Part shown: piece after piece, positions 1-7,773 of the stretch
Layout of the letters: each line of letters starts with the position of its first letter
How positions within the stretch are numbered: position 1 is the first letter of the stretch
From: Clostridiales bacterium
Lineage (GTDB): Bacteria; Bacillota; Clostridia; Oscillospirales; Oscillospiraceae
Direction: 5' to 3'
Assembly: GCA_004556965.1 (NCBI GenBank)
Contig: SFFE01000040.1
Span: 1 to 14,572, forward strand
Length of the DNA stretch: 14,572 bases
The notes under the pieces: model-generated
The model's input: only the letters and a program-made list of their open reading frames with translations
The model's database searches: none
What the model was told of the DNA's origin: nothing
Translations under genes and position numbers: made by a program

Positions 1-144
1 CATCCGCTCCTCCGTTTCTCCTCGCAAAACCGAAACGATGTTTCGGTTTTGAAAGGACGAGCAGCAAAGCGAACGAGTCCGCGTGTTTACACGGGGACGA
101 GTGATGCGGAGCTTGTGAGGACGCGAGCGCGCCCGTTCTGACGC
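1..144 (-). repeat. Dispersed structured repeat, copy 1 (cut by window edge)
   Basis: Read on the minus strand this starts with GCGTCAGAACGGGCGCGCTC at 144 and continues with GCGTCCTCAC, the same beginning as the copies at 3697, 8195 and 14436. Instead of hairpin A it carries a perfect hairpin AAAACCGAAAC-atc-GTTTCGGTTTT (about 30-54), then GAGGAGAAACGGAGGAGCGG, which matches the 8195 copy. It lies downstream of the minus-strand protease gene in the same orientation. The left end is outside the window, so its full length is unknown. Confidence 0.75.
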
Positions 145-147
145 AGC

Positions 148-178
148 AAAAACGCCGCACCCGGTTTGGGTACGGCGT
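148..178 (-). terminator. Rho-independent terminator after the HtrA-like gene
   Basis: On the minus strand ACGCCGTACCC-aaacc-GGGTGCGGCGT forms a 10-pair stem with one internal mismatch, followed directly by TTTTT. This is a textbook intrinsic terminator in the direction of the protease gene, about 220 bp past its stop codon. Confidence 0.8.
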
Positions 179-180
179 CT

Positions 181-399
181 TCGCGCTGGGGAAAAACGAA
201 GAAATGAAGATGGGGAGAAAAATGAGAGACAATCTAGTTTGGAAACCTGCTTTCGCAGGCGGATGGCGGGGGAAGTTGCGGCGGAGGGGGGAGAACCTCC
301 GCCGCGGTGCTGGGAGTGGACAGTCCCGCGACTGTCCGGGGTTTCCTTTTGATACAGAAAAGCGCATATGGAAGCAGGCTTCCGCGCTTGACTGGGCGT
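181..399. other. Non-coding stretch with short hairpins
   Basis: No convincing gene. Visible palindromes are GCGGCGGAGG/CCTCCGCCGC (278-287 and 296-305) and GGACAGT-cccgcg-ACTGTCC (318-337). Open frames crossing this part have no supporting ribosome site and run into the antisense of the protease gene. The palindromes may be remnants of other dispersed repeats. Confidence 0.5.
355..391 (-). terminator. Possible first terminator of the HtrA-like gene
   Basis: Just past the protease stop codon, the minus strand reads AGCGCGGAAGC-ct-GCTTCC, then atat, then GCGCTTTTCTG. The stem is GGAAGC/GCTTCC with an outer AGCGC/GCGCT arm interrupted by a 4-nt bulge, followed by a short T-run. It is weaker than the hairpin at 148-178 and could act as a first leaky stop. 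Confidence 0.45.
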
Positions 400-1842
400 T
401 CAGGGCAGCGTGCGCTGCTGGGTCTGCTGCTGCGCGGCGGTGGATTCGTCCGCCTCGTCGAGCGTGACGGTCACGGTGACGGTCTTGCCGCCGCGGTAGA
501 CGGTCAGCTCCGTGGTGTCGCCGGGCGCAAAGCTGCGCAGCGCGGCCTTGAGCGCGTCGCTGGAGGCGACCGCCTTGCCGCCGACGGCGGTGATGATGTC
601 GCCGATCTGCAGTCCGGCCTTCTCGGCGCAGCTGCCGGCGTTCACCGAGTAGACATACGCGCCCTCGACCATGTTATAGTATTGCGCGACGCTCGCGGGC
701 ACGGTCTGCGTGGTGATGCCGAGCTGCACCTTGTTGGTCACAACGCCGTTTTCCATCAGCTCGTTGGCGAGGTTCACCGCGTCGTTGATCGGGATGGCGA
801 AGCCCAGACCCTCCACGCCGGTGGAGCTGTACTTCGCGGTGACGATGCCGATAACCTGACCGGCGTCGTTATACACGGGGCCGCCGGAGTTGCCGGAGTT
901 GACCGCCGCGTCGATCTGGAACATGTTGATCGGCACGCTGCCCTCATCGGTGGTGATGGTGCGGTCGAGCGCGCTGACGTGGCCGGTCGTCATGGTGAAC
1001 TGCAGTTCACCGAGCGGGTTGCCCACGGCATAGACCGTGTCGCCCACGGACATCTCGTCGCTGTCGCCGAAGGTGACGGGCGTCAGCTCCGTCGCGTCGA
1101 TCTTCAGCACGGCGATGTCGTTGCTCGAATCCACGCCGACGATCTTCGCGGTATAGGAGGCGCCGTCGTAGGTCATGACCGTGATGGCATAGTTGCCCTG
1201 CGCGGCGTAGGAGATGACGTGGTAGTTTGTGAGAATGTAGCCGTCCTCCGTGATGATGAAGCCGCTGCCGCTCACGGCCTGCGAGCTGGTCTGGCCGAAG
1301 AAGTTCTGATAGGTCAGCTCCGTGGTGATGCCGACGACCTGCTGACAGGCTGCGGCGTAAATTTCGCTCGCGCTCATCGCACCGGCGCTTGCCGCCTGCG
1401 TGACGAGCGTGCCGGAGCCGGTCGGGGTCGGAGTCGCCGCCGCTCCCTCCGCGGCCGGGCCGCCGGAGAGCGAGGCGCCGATCACGCCGCCGACGCCGCC
1501 GCCCAGCAGCGCGCACACCAGACACAGGCACGCGACCTTCCAGAACAGCTTGCTGCCGCCGGACTTTTTCGGCTTCTTTTCCCGGGCCGGAGGCGGATCC
1601 GGCGTGTAGTAGCGCGGGGGCACGGCAGAGGCCTGCTCCTGCGTGTGGTAGCTTGCGTCCTCGTAGGATCTGGGCGCTTCCGGCTCCGCTTCCCGCTGGT
1701 CGTCAGGACGGATCATGCGGTACGTGCCGTCCGCCGCGAAGGGGGACGCTGCGGTGTCGGCCGGGGTCTCGCCGGCCGGTTCGGCCGTGTCGGCTTCCGG
1801 TACGCCGGTTGTTTCGGAATTGGGATCAAAGGGTTCGCTCAT
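400..1842 (-). CDS. htrA: HtrA/DegP-family membrane-anchored serine protease with PDZ domain
   Basis: A 480-aa S1C-family trypsin-like protease for quality control of proteins at or outside the membrane. Residues 1-95 are a Pro/Glu/Ala-rich cytoplasmic tail, about 99-126 is one hydrophobic anchor (LFWKVACLCLVCALLGGGVG), and 130-160 is a low-complexity linker. The protease domain shows the catalytic triad: H208 in TNYHVI, D242 in SSNDIAVLKI, S319 in NSGNSGGP. A PDZ domain follows (about 373-465) with a Gln/Thr-rich tail. The length and order are usual for Firmicutes HtrA. The ATG has a good GGAGG site upstream. A TTGACA (minus strand, 1908-1913) is a possible -35 box, but I see no good -10 at 17 bp. 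It is transcribed away from the phage cassette and is probably a host gene flanking it. Confidence 0.97.
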   Translation of the reverse strand: MSEPFDPNSETTGVPEADTAEPAGETPADTAASPFAADGTYRMIRPDDQREAEPEAPRSYEDASYHTQEQASAVPPRYYTPDPPPAREKKPKKSGGSKLFWKVACLCLVCALLGGGVGGVIGASLSGGPAAEGAAATPTPTGSGTLVTQAASAGAMSASEIYAAACQQVVGITTELTYQNFFGQTSSQAVSGSGFIITEDGYILTNYHVISYAAQGNYAITVMTYDGASYTAKIVGVDSSNDIAVLKIDATELTPVTFGDSDEMSVGDTVYAVGNPLGELQFTMTTGHVSALDRTITTDEGSVPINMFQIDAAVNSGNSGGPVYNDAGQVIGIVTAKYSSTGVEGLGFAIPINDAVNLANELMENGVVTNKVQLGITTQTVPASVAQYYNMVEGAYVYSVNAGSCAEKAGLQIGDIITAVGGKAVASSDALKAALRSFAPGDTTELTVYRGGKTVTVTVTLDEADESTAAQQQTQQRTLP

Positions 1843-2026
1843 GGTATTGTCGCCTCCGGATTGATTTGGGTCCTTGCTTTGTATGCTCTTATCCTACCCG
1901 TTACTTGTGTCAAATACGTGAACAAACATCAAAAAAACTGCGAATAAAACGCCAAAAGATTGTGAACGAGCGGCGGCAGCGTGCGCCGTAGATTTGAAAA
2001 ATTATAAAAAATAGCAAGAAATACGC

Positions 2027-2055
2027 TTGACAATTATGCAAATGCATAGTAGTCT
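2027..2055 (+). promoter_or_regulatory. TTGACA box with an overlapping palindrome (candidate promoter/operator)
   Basis: TTGACA at 2027-2032 is followed at once by the perfect palindrome TATGCA-AA-TGCATA (2035-2048) in locally AT-rich DNA. The hexamer 17 bp downstream (TAGTCT) is a poor -10. A repressor-controlled promoter is possible, but a transcript starting here would meet the T-tract hairpin at 2175-2202. Confidence 0.3.
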
Positions 2056-2082
2056 GGAATTAGAGGGGCGACGTCAGAGCCC

Positions 2083-2202
2083 AAAGCCTTCCCCTTGAGG
2101 GGAAGGTGGCACGGCGTAGCCGTGACGGATGAGGTGTCCGGGTGCGTCCCCTCATCAGTCGGCTGCGCCGACAGCTTCCCCCAGAGGGGGAAGCCTTTTT
2201 TT
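2083..2202 (+). repeat. Dispersed multi-hairpin repeat ending in a terminator-like hairpin
   Basis: Chain of palindromes: CCTTCCCCT-tg-AGGGGAAGG (2087-2106), ACGGC-gta-GCCGT (2111-2123), GATGAGG/CCTCATC (2128-2156), TCGGC-tgc-GCCGA (about 2159-2171) and CTTCCCCC-aga-GGGGGAAG (2175-2193). I recognise this composite, from memory, as a dispersed repeat frequent in Oscillospiraceae genomes. A genome-wide count would confirm this. Confidence 0.7.
2175..2202 (+). terminator. Intrinsic-terminator-like hairpin inside the repeat
   Basis: CTTCCCCC-aga-GGGGGAAG is an 8-bp GC-rich stem followed by CC and seven T residues. It should stop plus-strand transcripts entering from the left and so insulate the phage cassette. 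Confidence 0.6.
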
Positions 2203-2214
2203 GCTGCACACCAC

Positions 2215-2539
2215 GAAAAAGGAGTAGCGGGGAAGTGGTAAGCAGAACGCGCCCGCAAAATCTCGTGACGCAACCCAGCGAAGCGGTTGCAGCACGAAAA
2301 AGGAGGGAATTATGCGGAACGCGCCCATATCCTTGCACCGCGCCCGCATCCTCGCGGCGCAGGCTTGACCTGCGACGCGAAAAAGGAGTAGCGGGGAAGC
2401 GGTAAGCAGAACGCGCCCGCAAAATCTCGTGGCGCAACCCAGCGAAGCGGTTGCGGCACGAAAAAGGAGGGAACCATGCGGACACTTTCCATTCCGCACC
2501 GCCCCCGCGTCCTCGCGGCGCAGGCTTGACCTGCGACGC
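2215..2539 (+). repeat. Tandem repeat array, two units of 164 and 161 bp
   Basis: Units start with GAAAAAGGAGTAGCGGGGAAG at 2215 and 2379; a third start at 2540 runs into the phage gene. Each full unit holds hairpin A (GCAACC-CAGCGAAGC-GGTTGC at 2270-2290 and 2434-2454, extended by CGTG/CACG) and a second hairpin with CTTGA loop and CGCAGG/CCTGCG stem (about 2353-2379 and 2514-2540). The units are nearly identical apart from the stretch before the second hairpin (TTATGCGGAACGCGCCC versus CCATGCGGACACTTTCC), so the duplication looks fairly recent. Confidence 0.85.
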
Positions 2540-2617
2540 GAAAAAGGAGTAGCGGGGAAGTGGATATGGAGTTTTCGTGCTTGCCACGGAAACGGAATGG
2601 AACGCGCCCGCTACGAC
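2540..2617 (+). repeat. Structured repeat copy with hairpin B, abutting the first phage gene
   Basis: Third partial unit of the tandem array. It continues into GTTTTCGTG-CTTGC-CACGGAAAC (2571-2593, hairpin B with T.G wobble at pair 5) and then ACGGAATGGAACGCGCCC. The parallel sequence at 5418-5445 (ACGGAACGGAACGCGCC, then GGCTTCGACG) suggests the repeat ends near 2617, just before the in-frame GTG of the downstream gene. Confidence 0.7.
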
Positions 2618-3079
2618 GTGGCTTGGATTGAATTACACCAAACACTGCCGCAGAGCGGAAAGCTCATGCGGCTCAAACGGGAGCTGCGCATCCGCACGCC
2701 GCAGGCCGTCGGGCATCTGTGCCTGCTGTGGCTGTGGGCGCTCGACAATGCGCCGGACGGCGACCTTGCGCGCTTTACCCCGGAGGAGATCGCCGAGGTC
2801 TGCCAATACACCGGCCGGCCGCAGGAAAAGCTTTTGCAGACGCTCATCACGGTCGGGTTCGTGGACGAAGACCTGCGCCTGCACAATTGGTATGAGCATG
2901 TGGGGCGCCTGACCGACGCACGGGAATTGCAGCGCATTCAGGCGCGCGACCGGCAGCGCAAGCGGCGCGAAAAGCTGCGTCAGGCGAAGGAGGCCGATGC
3001 GGCCTCTGAGCGTGACAGTCACGCTGCTACAGAACAGTACAGTACAGAACCGTACACAACCGTACCAAACCTCTCTTAA
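2597..3079 (+). CDS. Phage replisome-organiser/DnaD-like N-terminal domain protein
   Basis: A 160-aa protein. Residues about 8-95 (AWIELHQTLPQSGKLMRLKR, then QAVGHLCLLWLWALDNAPDG, then NWYEHVGRL) resemble the N-terminal winged-helix domain of phage replisome organisers, which bind origin DNA and recruit the helicase loader. About 100-140 is a basic/acidic coiled-coil-like helix; the tail is Thr/Tyr-rich. Full-length relatives are usually longer, so the C-terminal helicase-loading part is missing. The start is uncertain: the ATG at 2597 lies in repeat DNA with a poor ribosome site, while GTG at 2618 would begin MAWIELHQTL, the form expected for the family. The frame stays open upstream to 2429, but that part is repeat translation. 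The TAA at 3077 is followed by 28 further in-frame codons up to the next gene. Confidence 0.75.
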   Translation: MERARYDVAWIELHQTLPQSGKLMRLKRELRIRTPQAVGHLCLLWLWALDNAPDGDLARFTPEEIAEVCQYTGRPQEKLLQTLITVGFVDEDLRLHNWYEHVGRLTDARELQRIQARDRQRKRREKLRQAKEADAASERDSHAATEQYSTEPYTTVPNLS

Positions 3080-3163
3080 GAAAGCAAAAGAAAGAAAAAG
3101 TTTTCAACAATTTTTCAACACCCGCCGCCGGACGGCTTTGGCGGAGACGCAGGAGGACGAACT

Positions 3164-3469
3164 ATGACGAATCGGGAATTGTGGCAGCGTGTGGACGATC
3201 TGGAGCAGACGCAGACGCGGCTGAACTTCACGCTGCAAAACCGGGAACGGGAGATCGCAAAGCTCAAGGAGCAGCGCGAGGGCTATGAACAGGCGCTGGA
3301 GCTTTCGGCGGCGGTGCTGGCGGCGCTGTGCACGTGCTCGGCTGCGGGCGGCACGGTGCGCCTGGCGAAGGACGACGTGCGCACGGCGCTGGGGCGGTAC
3401 GTGTTCGCGGCGGTGGAGGACGCGGACGACTACGTGCTGTCCTTCCGCGAGCGGGAGCTGAGCCAATGA
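3164..3469 (+). CDS. Small coiled-coil protein upstream of the terminase, function unknown
   Basis: A 101-aa protein I cannot assign. Residues 1-45 are rich in Glu, Arg, Gln and Leu with coiled-coil spacing (LWQRVDDLEQTQTRLNFTLQ). Residues 46-60 are a small-residue helix containing CTCSAAGG, and the rest is an acidic/basic helical segment. It has a strong AGGAGGA site at 3151-3157 and overlaps the next gene by ATGA, so the two are translationally coupled. Its position just before the terminase suggests a role in packaging. It could supply an oligomerisation or DNA-binding function missing from the very short downstream protein. No enzyme motif is visible. Confidence 0.75.
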   Translation: MTNRELWQRVDDLEQTQTRLNFTLQNREREIAKLKEQREGYEQALELSAAVLAALCTCSAAGGTVRLAKDDVRTALGRYVFAAVEDADDYVLSFRERELSQ

Positions 3470-3696
3470 CGGCGAAACCCGGCTTCGGCGCGAAGGCCGC
3501 GCAGCAGGCGATGGCGTTTCTGACGAGCCTGCTGGAAAACGACGAGGTGAAGGAGGAGACGCGCCTGAAGGCGGCGGGGATGATTTTGGAGCGCACCGTG
3601 CCCAAAACGACCGCCGCTTGCAAGCCCACCGACGGGAAGAGCGCCGCGCCCGCCGCCGTGAAGTTCGAGGGCGAGCTGGAGACGTGGAGCCGGTAG
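3466..3696 (+). CDS. Putative very short small terminase subunit
   Basis: A 76-aa protein at the position where the small terminase normally sits, before the large subunit. Residues about 13-46 (MAFLTSLLENDEVKEETRLK onward to AAGMILERT) form helices like the oligomerisation region of small terminases; the tail is Ala/Pro/Lys-rich. No helix-turn-helix is visible, and typical small terminases run about 130-180 aa, so the assignment rests mostly on position. It starts in a 4-bp ATGA overlap with the preceding gene. Its TAG stop abuts a structured repeat beginning CGTCAGAACG. Confidence 0.55.
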   Translation: MTAKPGFGAKAAQQAMAFLTSLLENDEVKEETRLKAAGMILERTVPKTTAACKPTDGKSAAPAAVKFEGELETWSR

Positions 3697-3795
3697 CGTC
3701 AGAACGGGCGCGCTCGCGTCCTCACATCTCCGACGGAATCCAGCGTAGCGATTCCGGAGGATCAGGAAGAAGGCGGGAGCAGATGCGCAGTTTTT
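3697..3795 (+). repeat. Structured repeat copy 2, directly after the stop codon
   Basis: Begins with CGTCAGAACGGGCGCGCTCG immediately after the TAG at 3694-3696. Hairpin A is GGAATC-CAGCGTAGC-GATTCC (3735-3755), followed by GATCAGGAAGAAGGCGGGAG and ATGCGCAGTTTTT. Hairpin B is missing: the copy diverges after GCAGTTTT. The 3800-3860 stretch has another small palindrome, GGTGCG-tgt-CGCACC (about 3811-3826). The copies at 8195 and 14436 are nearly identical over about 80 bp. Confidence 0.85.
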
Positions 3796-3860
3796 AAACA
3801 CGCGGACGCGGGGTGCGTGTCGCACCGGGCACCATATCACGCACCATGGGAGGATATCGC

Positions 3861-5264
<1,404 letters not shown>

Positions 5265-5446
5265 GGGTGGAAGTGTCGCGTTCAACGCACTCGCGGCACG
5301 ATCCAATGAAGGGGTCGTGCCGCGAAAAGAAGAAGCCGGGAAGTGGACAAGTGAATTGCCGCGCAGCGGCAAGAGAAAGTGGTCTGGACCATGTGGAGTT
5401 TTCGCCATAAGGCGGAAACGGAACGGAACGCGCCGGCTTCGACGCG
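5265..5446 (+). repeat. Hairpin chain with structured-repeat modules between terL and portal
   Basis: Contains a long hairpin A with the 9-nt loop CAATGAAGG (5304-5312) between 13-bp arms TCGCGGCACGATC and GGTCGTGCCGCGA (5291-5325). Then come TTGCCGC-gca-GCGGCAA (5356-5372) and hairpin B GTTTTCGCC-ataa-GGCGGAAAC (5398-5419), followed by ACGGAACGGAACGCGCC. The stems differ in sequence from other copies but keep the same architecture. It ends just before the portal ribosome site AAAGGAGA (5447-5454). Confidence 0.75.
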
Positions 5447-5461
5447 AAAGGAGATAACAAC

Positions 5462-7198
5462 ATGAACGAACCCCAAATCGAATCCGCCGTCCTGCCCGCC
5501 GTCACGGACGAGGACGTGGCGCGCGGCGTGGAGCTGCTGCGCCGCTACAAGGACGGCAAGCGCGCGCTGGAAGCGCGCATCGTCGCCGACGAGGAGTGGT
5601 ACCGCCTGCGCCACTGGCAGTATCTGCGCAGCCGCAGCCGCGCGCGCGGCGACGACCCCGTCGAGCCGACCAGCGCGTGGCTCTTCAACGCCATCGCCGC
5701 CAAGCACGCCGACGCCATGGACAACTACCCCGAAGCCGTCGTCCTCCCGCGCAGCCCCGCCGACGAGCCGGACGCCCGCGCGCTGTCCGCCGTCGTGCCC
5801 GCGCTGCTGGAGAAAAACGGCTTCGAGCAGGTCTGGTCGGACGCATGGTGGTACAAGCTCAAGCACGGCTGCGCCGCCTACGGCGTGTTCTGGGACCCGC
5901 AGCGCGAAAACGGACTCGGCGACGTGGCGCTGCGCCGGCTCGACCTGCTGAACCTGTTCTGGGAGCCGGGTATCACCGACCTGCAGGAGAGCCGCAACCT
6001 CTTCCTCTGCGCGCTCGTGCCGAACGACGACATCAACGCCGCCTACCCCGGCGTGCAGCCCGGCAACTGCGGCGTGGAACTGGCGCAGTACCTCTACGAC
6101 GACGCGGTGGACACCACCGACATGAGCATCGTCGTGGACTGGTACTACAAAAAGCGCCTGCCCGATGGCCGCACCGTGCTGCACCTCATCAAGTTTACCG
6201 GCGACTCCCTGCTCTACGCCAGCGAGAACGACCCCGCCATGGCGGACGGCTTCTACGCCCACGGGCGCTACCCCGTCGTGTTCGACGTGATGTACCCCGA
6301 AGCGGGCACGCCCTGCGGCTTCGGCATGATCGCCGTGAGCAAGGACCCGCAGCAGTACATCGACCGGCTGAGCGGCAACCTGCTCGAAATGTCCATGAAG
6401 GCCGCGCGCCCGCGCTTCTGGGTCAAGAAGGGCAGCGGCGTCAACGTGCAGGAGTTCCTCGACTGGTCGAACCCCCTCGTTGAGGTCGAAGGCAGCATCG
6501 ACGAGGAGCGCCTGCGGCAGATCAGCCTTTACAACATGGACAGCCAGTGGGTGAACGTCCTGCAGCTCAAGATCAACGAGCTGAAGGAGACGAGCAACAG
6601 CCGCGACGTGAACCAGGGCGGCGTGACCGGCGGCGTCACGGCGGCGAGCGCCATCGCCGCGCTGCAGGAGGCGGGCAGCAAGTCCAGCCGCGACGTGATC
6701 CGCGCGTCCTACCGCGCGTTCGTGCAGGTCGTGGAGCTGATGATCGAGCTGATCCGCGAGTTTTACACCGAGACGCGCCCGTTCCGCGTGGCCGTGCCCG
6801 GCGCGCAGGGGTACGCCTTCGCGGACTACTCCAACGCCGGGCTGCGCCCGCACGAGACCGGCACGGACGCAAACGGCGCGCCGCTTTGCCGCATGGCGGC
6901 GTTCGACGTGTCCGTCCACGCGCAGAAGCAAAGCCCCTACGCCACCGCGTCGCAAAACGAGCTGGCAAAGCAGCTCTATCAGCTCGGCGTGTTCGACCCG
7001 GCGCGCGCGCAGCAGGCGCTGCCGATGCTGGAGATGATGTCGTTCGAGGGGCGCGAGAAGGTCATGGAGGACGTGAGAGCGGGCGCACAGGCGGGCGGTT
7101 CGACCGGCACGCCGGTCGGGATGGCGTCCGGCGCGGAGGACCCGCTCGTGCGCGCCGCGCGACTGAAGCTTCAGGTACAGGAGGAAAACAGAAAATGA
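5462..7198 (+). CDS. Phage portal protein
   Basis: A 578-aa protein, expected to form the dodecameric DNA entry channel at one capsid vertex and to seat the terminase. It is identified from its length, its place between terL and scaffold/capsid, and family-like segments: the early EWYRLRHWQYLRSR helix, the tryptophan-rich WSDAWWYKLKHGCAAYGVFW region (about 127-146), the DPQQYIDRLSGNLLEMSMKA long-helix region (about 296-315) and SNSRDVNQGGVTGGVTAASA (about 379-398). There is a good AAAGGAGA site 7 nt before the ATG. The stop overlaps the scaffold start as ATGA, so the two are translationally coupled. No truncation is seen. The resemblance is to portals that accompany N4-gp56-type capsids in Firmicutes prophages; this is from memory. 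Confidence 0.88.
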   Translation: MNEPQIESAVLPAVTDEDVARGVELLRRYKDGKRALEARIVADEEWYRLRHWQYLRSRSRARGDDPVEPTSAWLFNAIAAKHADAMDNYPEAVVLPRSPADEPDARALSAVVPALLEKNGFEQVWSDAWWYKLKHGCAAYGVFWDPQRENGLGDVALRRLDLLNLFWEPGITDLQESRNLFLCALVPNDDINAAYPGVQPGNCGVELAQYLYDDAVDTTDMSIVVDWYYKKRLPDGRTVLHLIKFTGDSLLYASENDPAMADGFYAHGRYPVVFDVMYPEAGTPCGFGMIAVSKDPQQYIDRLSGNLLEMSMKAARPRFWVKKGSGVNVQEFLDWSNPLVEVEGSIDEERLRQISLYNMDSQWVNVLQLKINELKETSNSRDVNQGGVTGGVTAASAIAALQEAGSKSSRDVIRASYRAFVQVVELMIELIREFYTETRPFRVAVPGAQGYAFADYSNAGLRPHETGTDANGAPLCRMAAFDVSVHAQKQSPYATASQNELAKQLYQLGVFDPARAQQALPMLEMMSFEGREKVMEDVRAGAQAGGSTGTPVGMASGAEDPLVRAARLKLQVQEENRK

Positions 7199-7773
7199 GA
7201 AATGATTACTTAAACCTGAGACTGTTTGACAGCGCGGCATCCCCCGCATCTCCGACGAGACCCAGCGAAGCGGTCTCGGAGGAAGAGGAAGAACGGAGGA
7301 GCGGACGGGGAGCTTTCCCGCTTGCCGGGGAAGCGGAACGCAGCGAGTCCGTTCTGACGAGGGTACGGGCGCACCGGTCGGCTGCCGCGCAGCGGTACGT
7401 ACAGGCGCAGACCGAGACGTGGAGCCGCGCCGCCGAGGCGCTCTCGGAGCGCTGCCCGGGCTTCGACCTGCACGCCGCGCTCGCGGACGCGTCGTTCTGC
7501 GCGATGCTGCGCGCCGGGGTGCCGCTGGAAAACGCGTACTTCGCCCTGCACGCGGACGAGCTGCTGCACGCGGCGGTGTGCCGCGCGTCGCGGCAGGCGG
7601 AGACCCGCGTGGCCGAGCACATCCGCGTGCGCGGCGCGCGTCCCGGTGAAAACGGCCTTGGCTCCGGCGGCGGCATCCTCGTGCGGCCGGACGTGTCGCG
7701 CATGAGCCGCGCCGACCGCGCCGACATCGCCCGCCGCGCCGCCCGCGGCGAGCACGTGAAGCTGCACCTGTGA
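7195..7773 (+). CDS. Capsid scaffold-like protein with N-terminal Prp-type cleavage motif
   Basis: A 192-aa protein between portal and capsid, where scaffolds sit. It starts MRNDYLNLRLFDSAAS; LNLRLFD (residues 6-12) mirrors the LNLQFFA leader of Firmicutes L27 that Prp removes, and the same motif starts the capsid protein. Residues about 17-55 are low-complexity and highly charged and are encoded by an in-frame copy of the structured repeat (about 7246-7363). The helical body (about 60-150) and C-terminal tail (GARPGENGLGSGG, then MSRADRADIARRAARGEHVK) resemble clostridial phage scaffolds, whose basic C-terminus contacts the capsid protein. The ATG at 7195 overlaps the portal stop, with AGGAGG at 7179-7184. 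The end overlaps the protease start as GTGA. Confidence 0.82.
   Translation: MRNDYLNLRLFDSAASPASPTRPSEAVSEEEEERRSGRGAFPLAGEAERSESVLTRVRAHRSAAAQRYVQAQTETWSRAAEALSERCPGFDLHAALADASFCAMLRAGVPLENAYFALHADELLHAAVCRASRQAETRVAEHIRVRGARPGENGLGSGGGILVRPDVSRMSRADRADIARRAARGEHVKLHL
7246..7363 (+). repeat. Structured repeat copy lying in frame inside the scaffold gene
   Basis: Contains GCATCTCCGACG, hairpin A GAGACC-CAGCGAAGC-GGTCTC (7257-7277), GGAAGAGGAAGAACGGAGGA, hairpin B GCTTTCCCG-CTTGC-CGGGGAAGC (7312-7334, T.G wobble at pair 5) and GGAACGCAGCGAGTCCGTTC ending in TGACG. All parts match intergenic copies in order and orientation. The 5' end (GTCAGAA part) is missing. It is translated as about 38 residues without a stop. 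Confidence 0.85.

Larger units (their letters stand above)
1843..2596. other. Repeat-dense intergenic block
   Basis: About 750 bp without a convincing gene. It holds the protease leader (1843-2000), a promoter/operator-like site (2027-2055), a dispersed palindromic repeat ending in a T-tract (2083-2202), and a tandem array of two units plus a partial third (2215-2617). Open frames in this block are low-complexity translations of the repeats, rich in Arg, Ser, Pro and Ala. No integrase, repressor or attachment site is visible, although this is where a prophage left end might be expected. Confidence 0.7.

Noticed and set aside
307..1947. Long plus-strand open frame of 546 codons opposite the protease gene
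   Set aside because: Its translation is Arg/Val/His-rich antisense of the HtrA gene, which has a full catalytic triad, PDZ domain and good start. High GC keeps antisense frames open.
2060..2587. Minus-strand frames of 111-175 codons in the repeat array with repeated peptide segments
   Set aside because: The repetition comes from the tandem DNA repeat. The peptides are low-complexity and have no ribosome site.
2215..2617. CRISPR array as an explanation of the regular repeats
   Set aside because: Units are 161-164 bp with internal hairpins and nearly identical throughout; there are no short repeats with unique 30-40 bp spacers and no cas genes.
3813..3860. Start of the large terminase at 3813 or 3846
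   Set aside because: Both lack a ribosome site in front, and the GGGAGGAT at 3848-3855 is correctly spaced for TTG 3861. ATG 3846 cannot be fully excluded.
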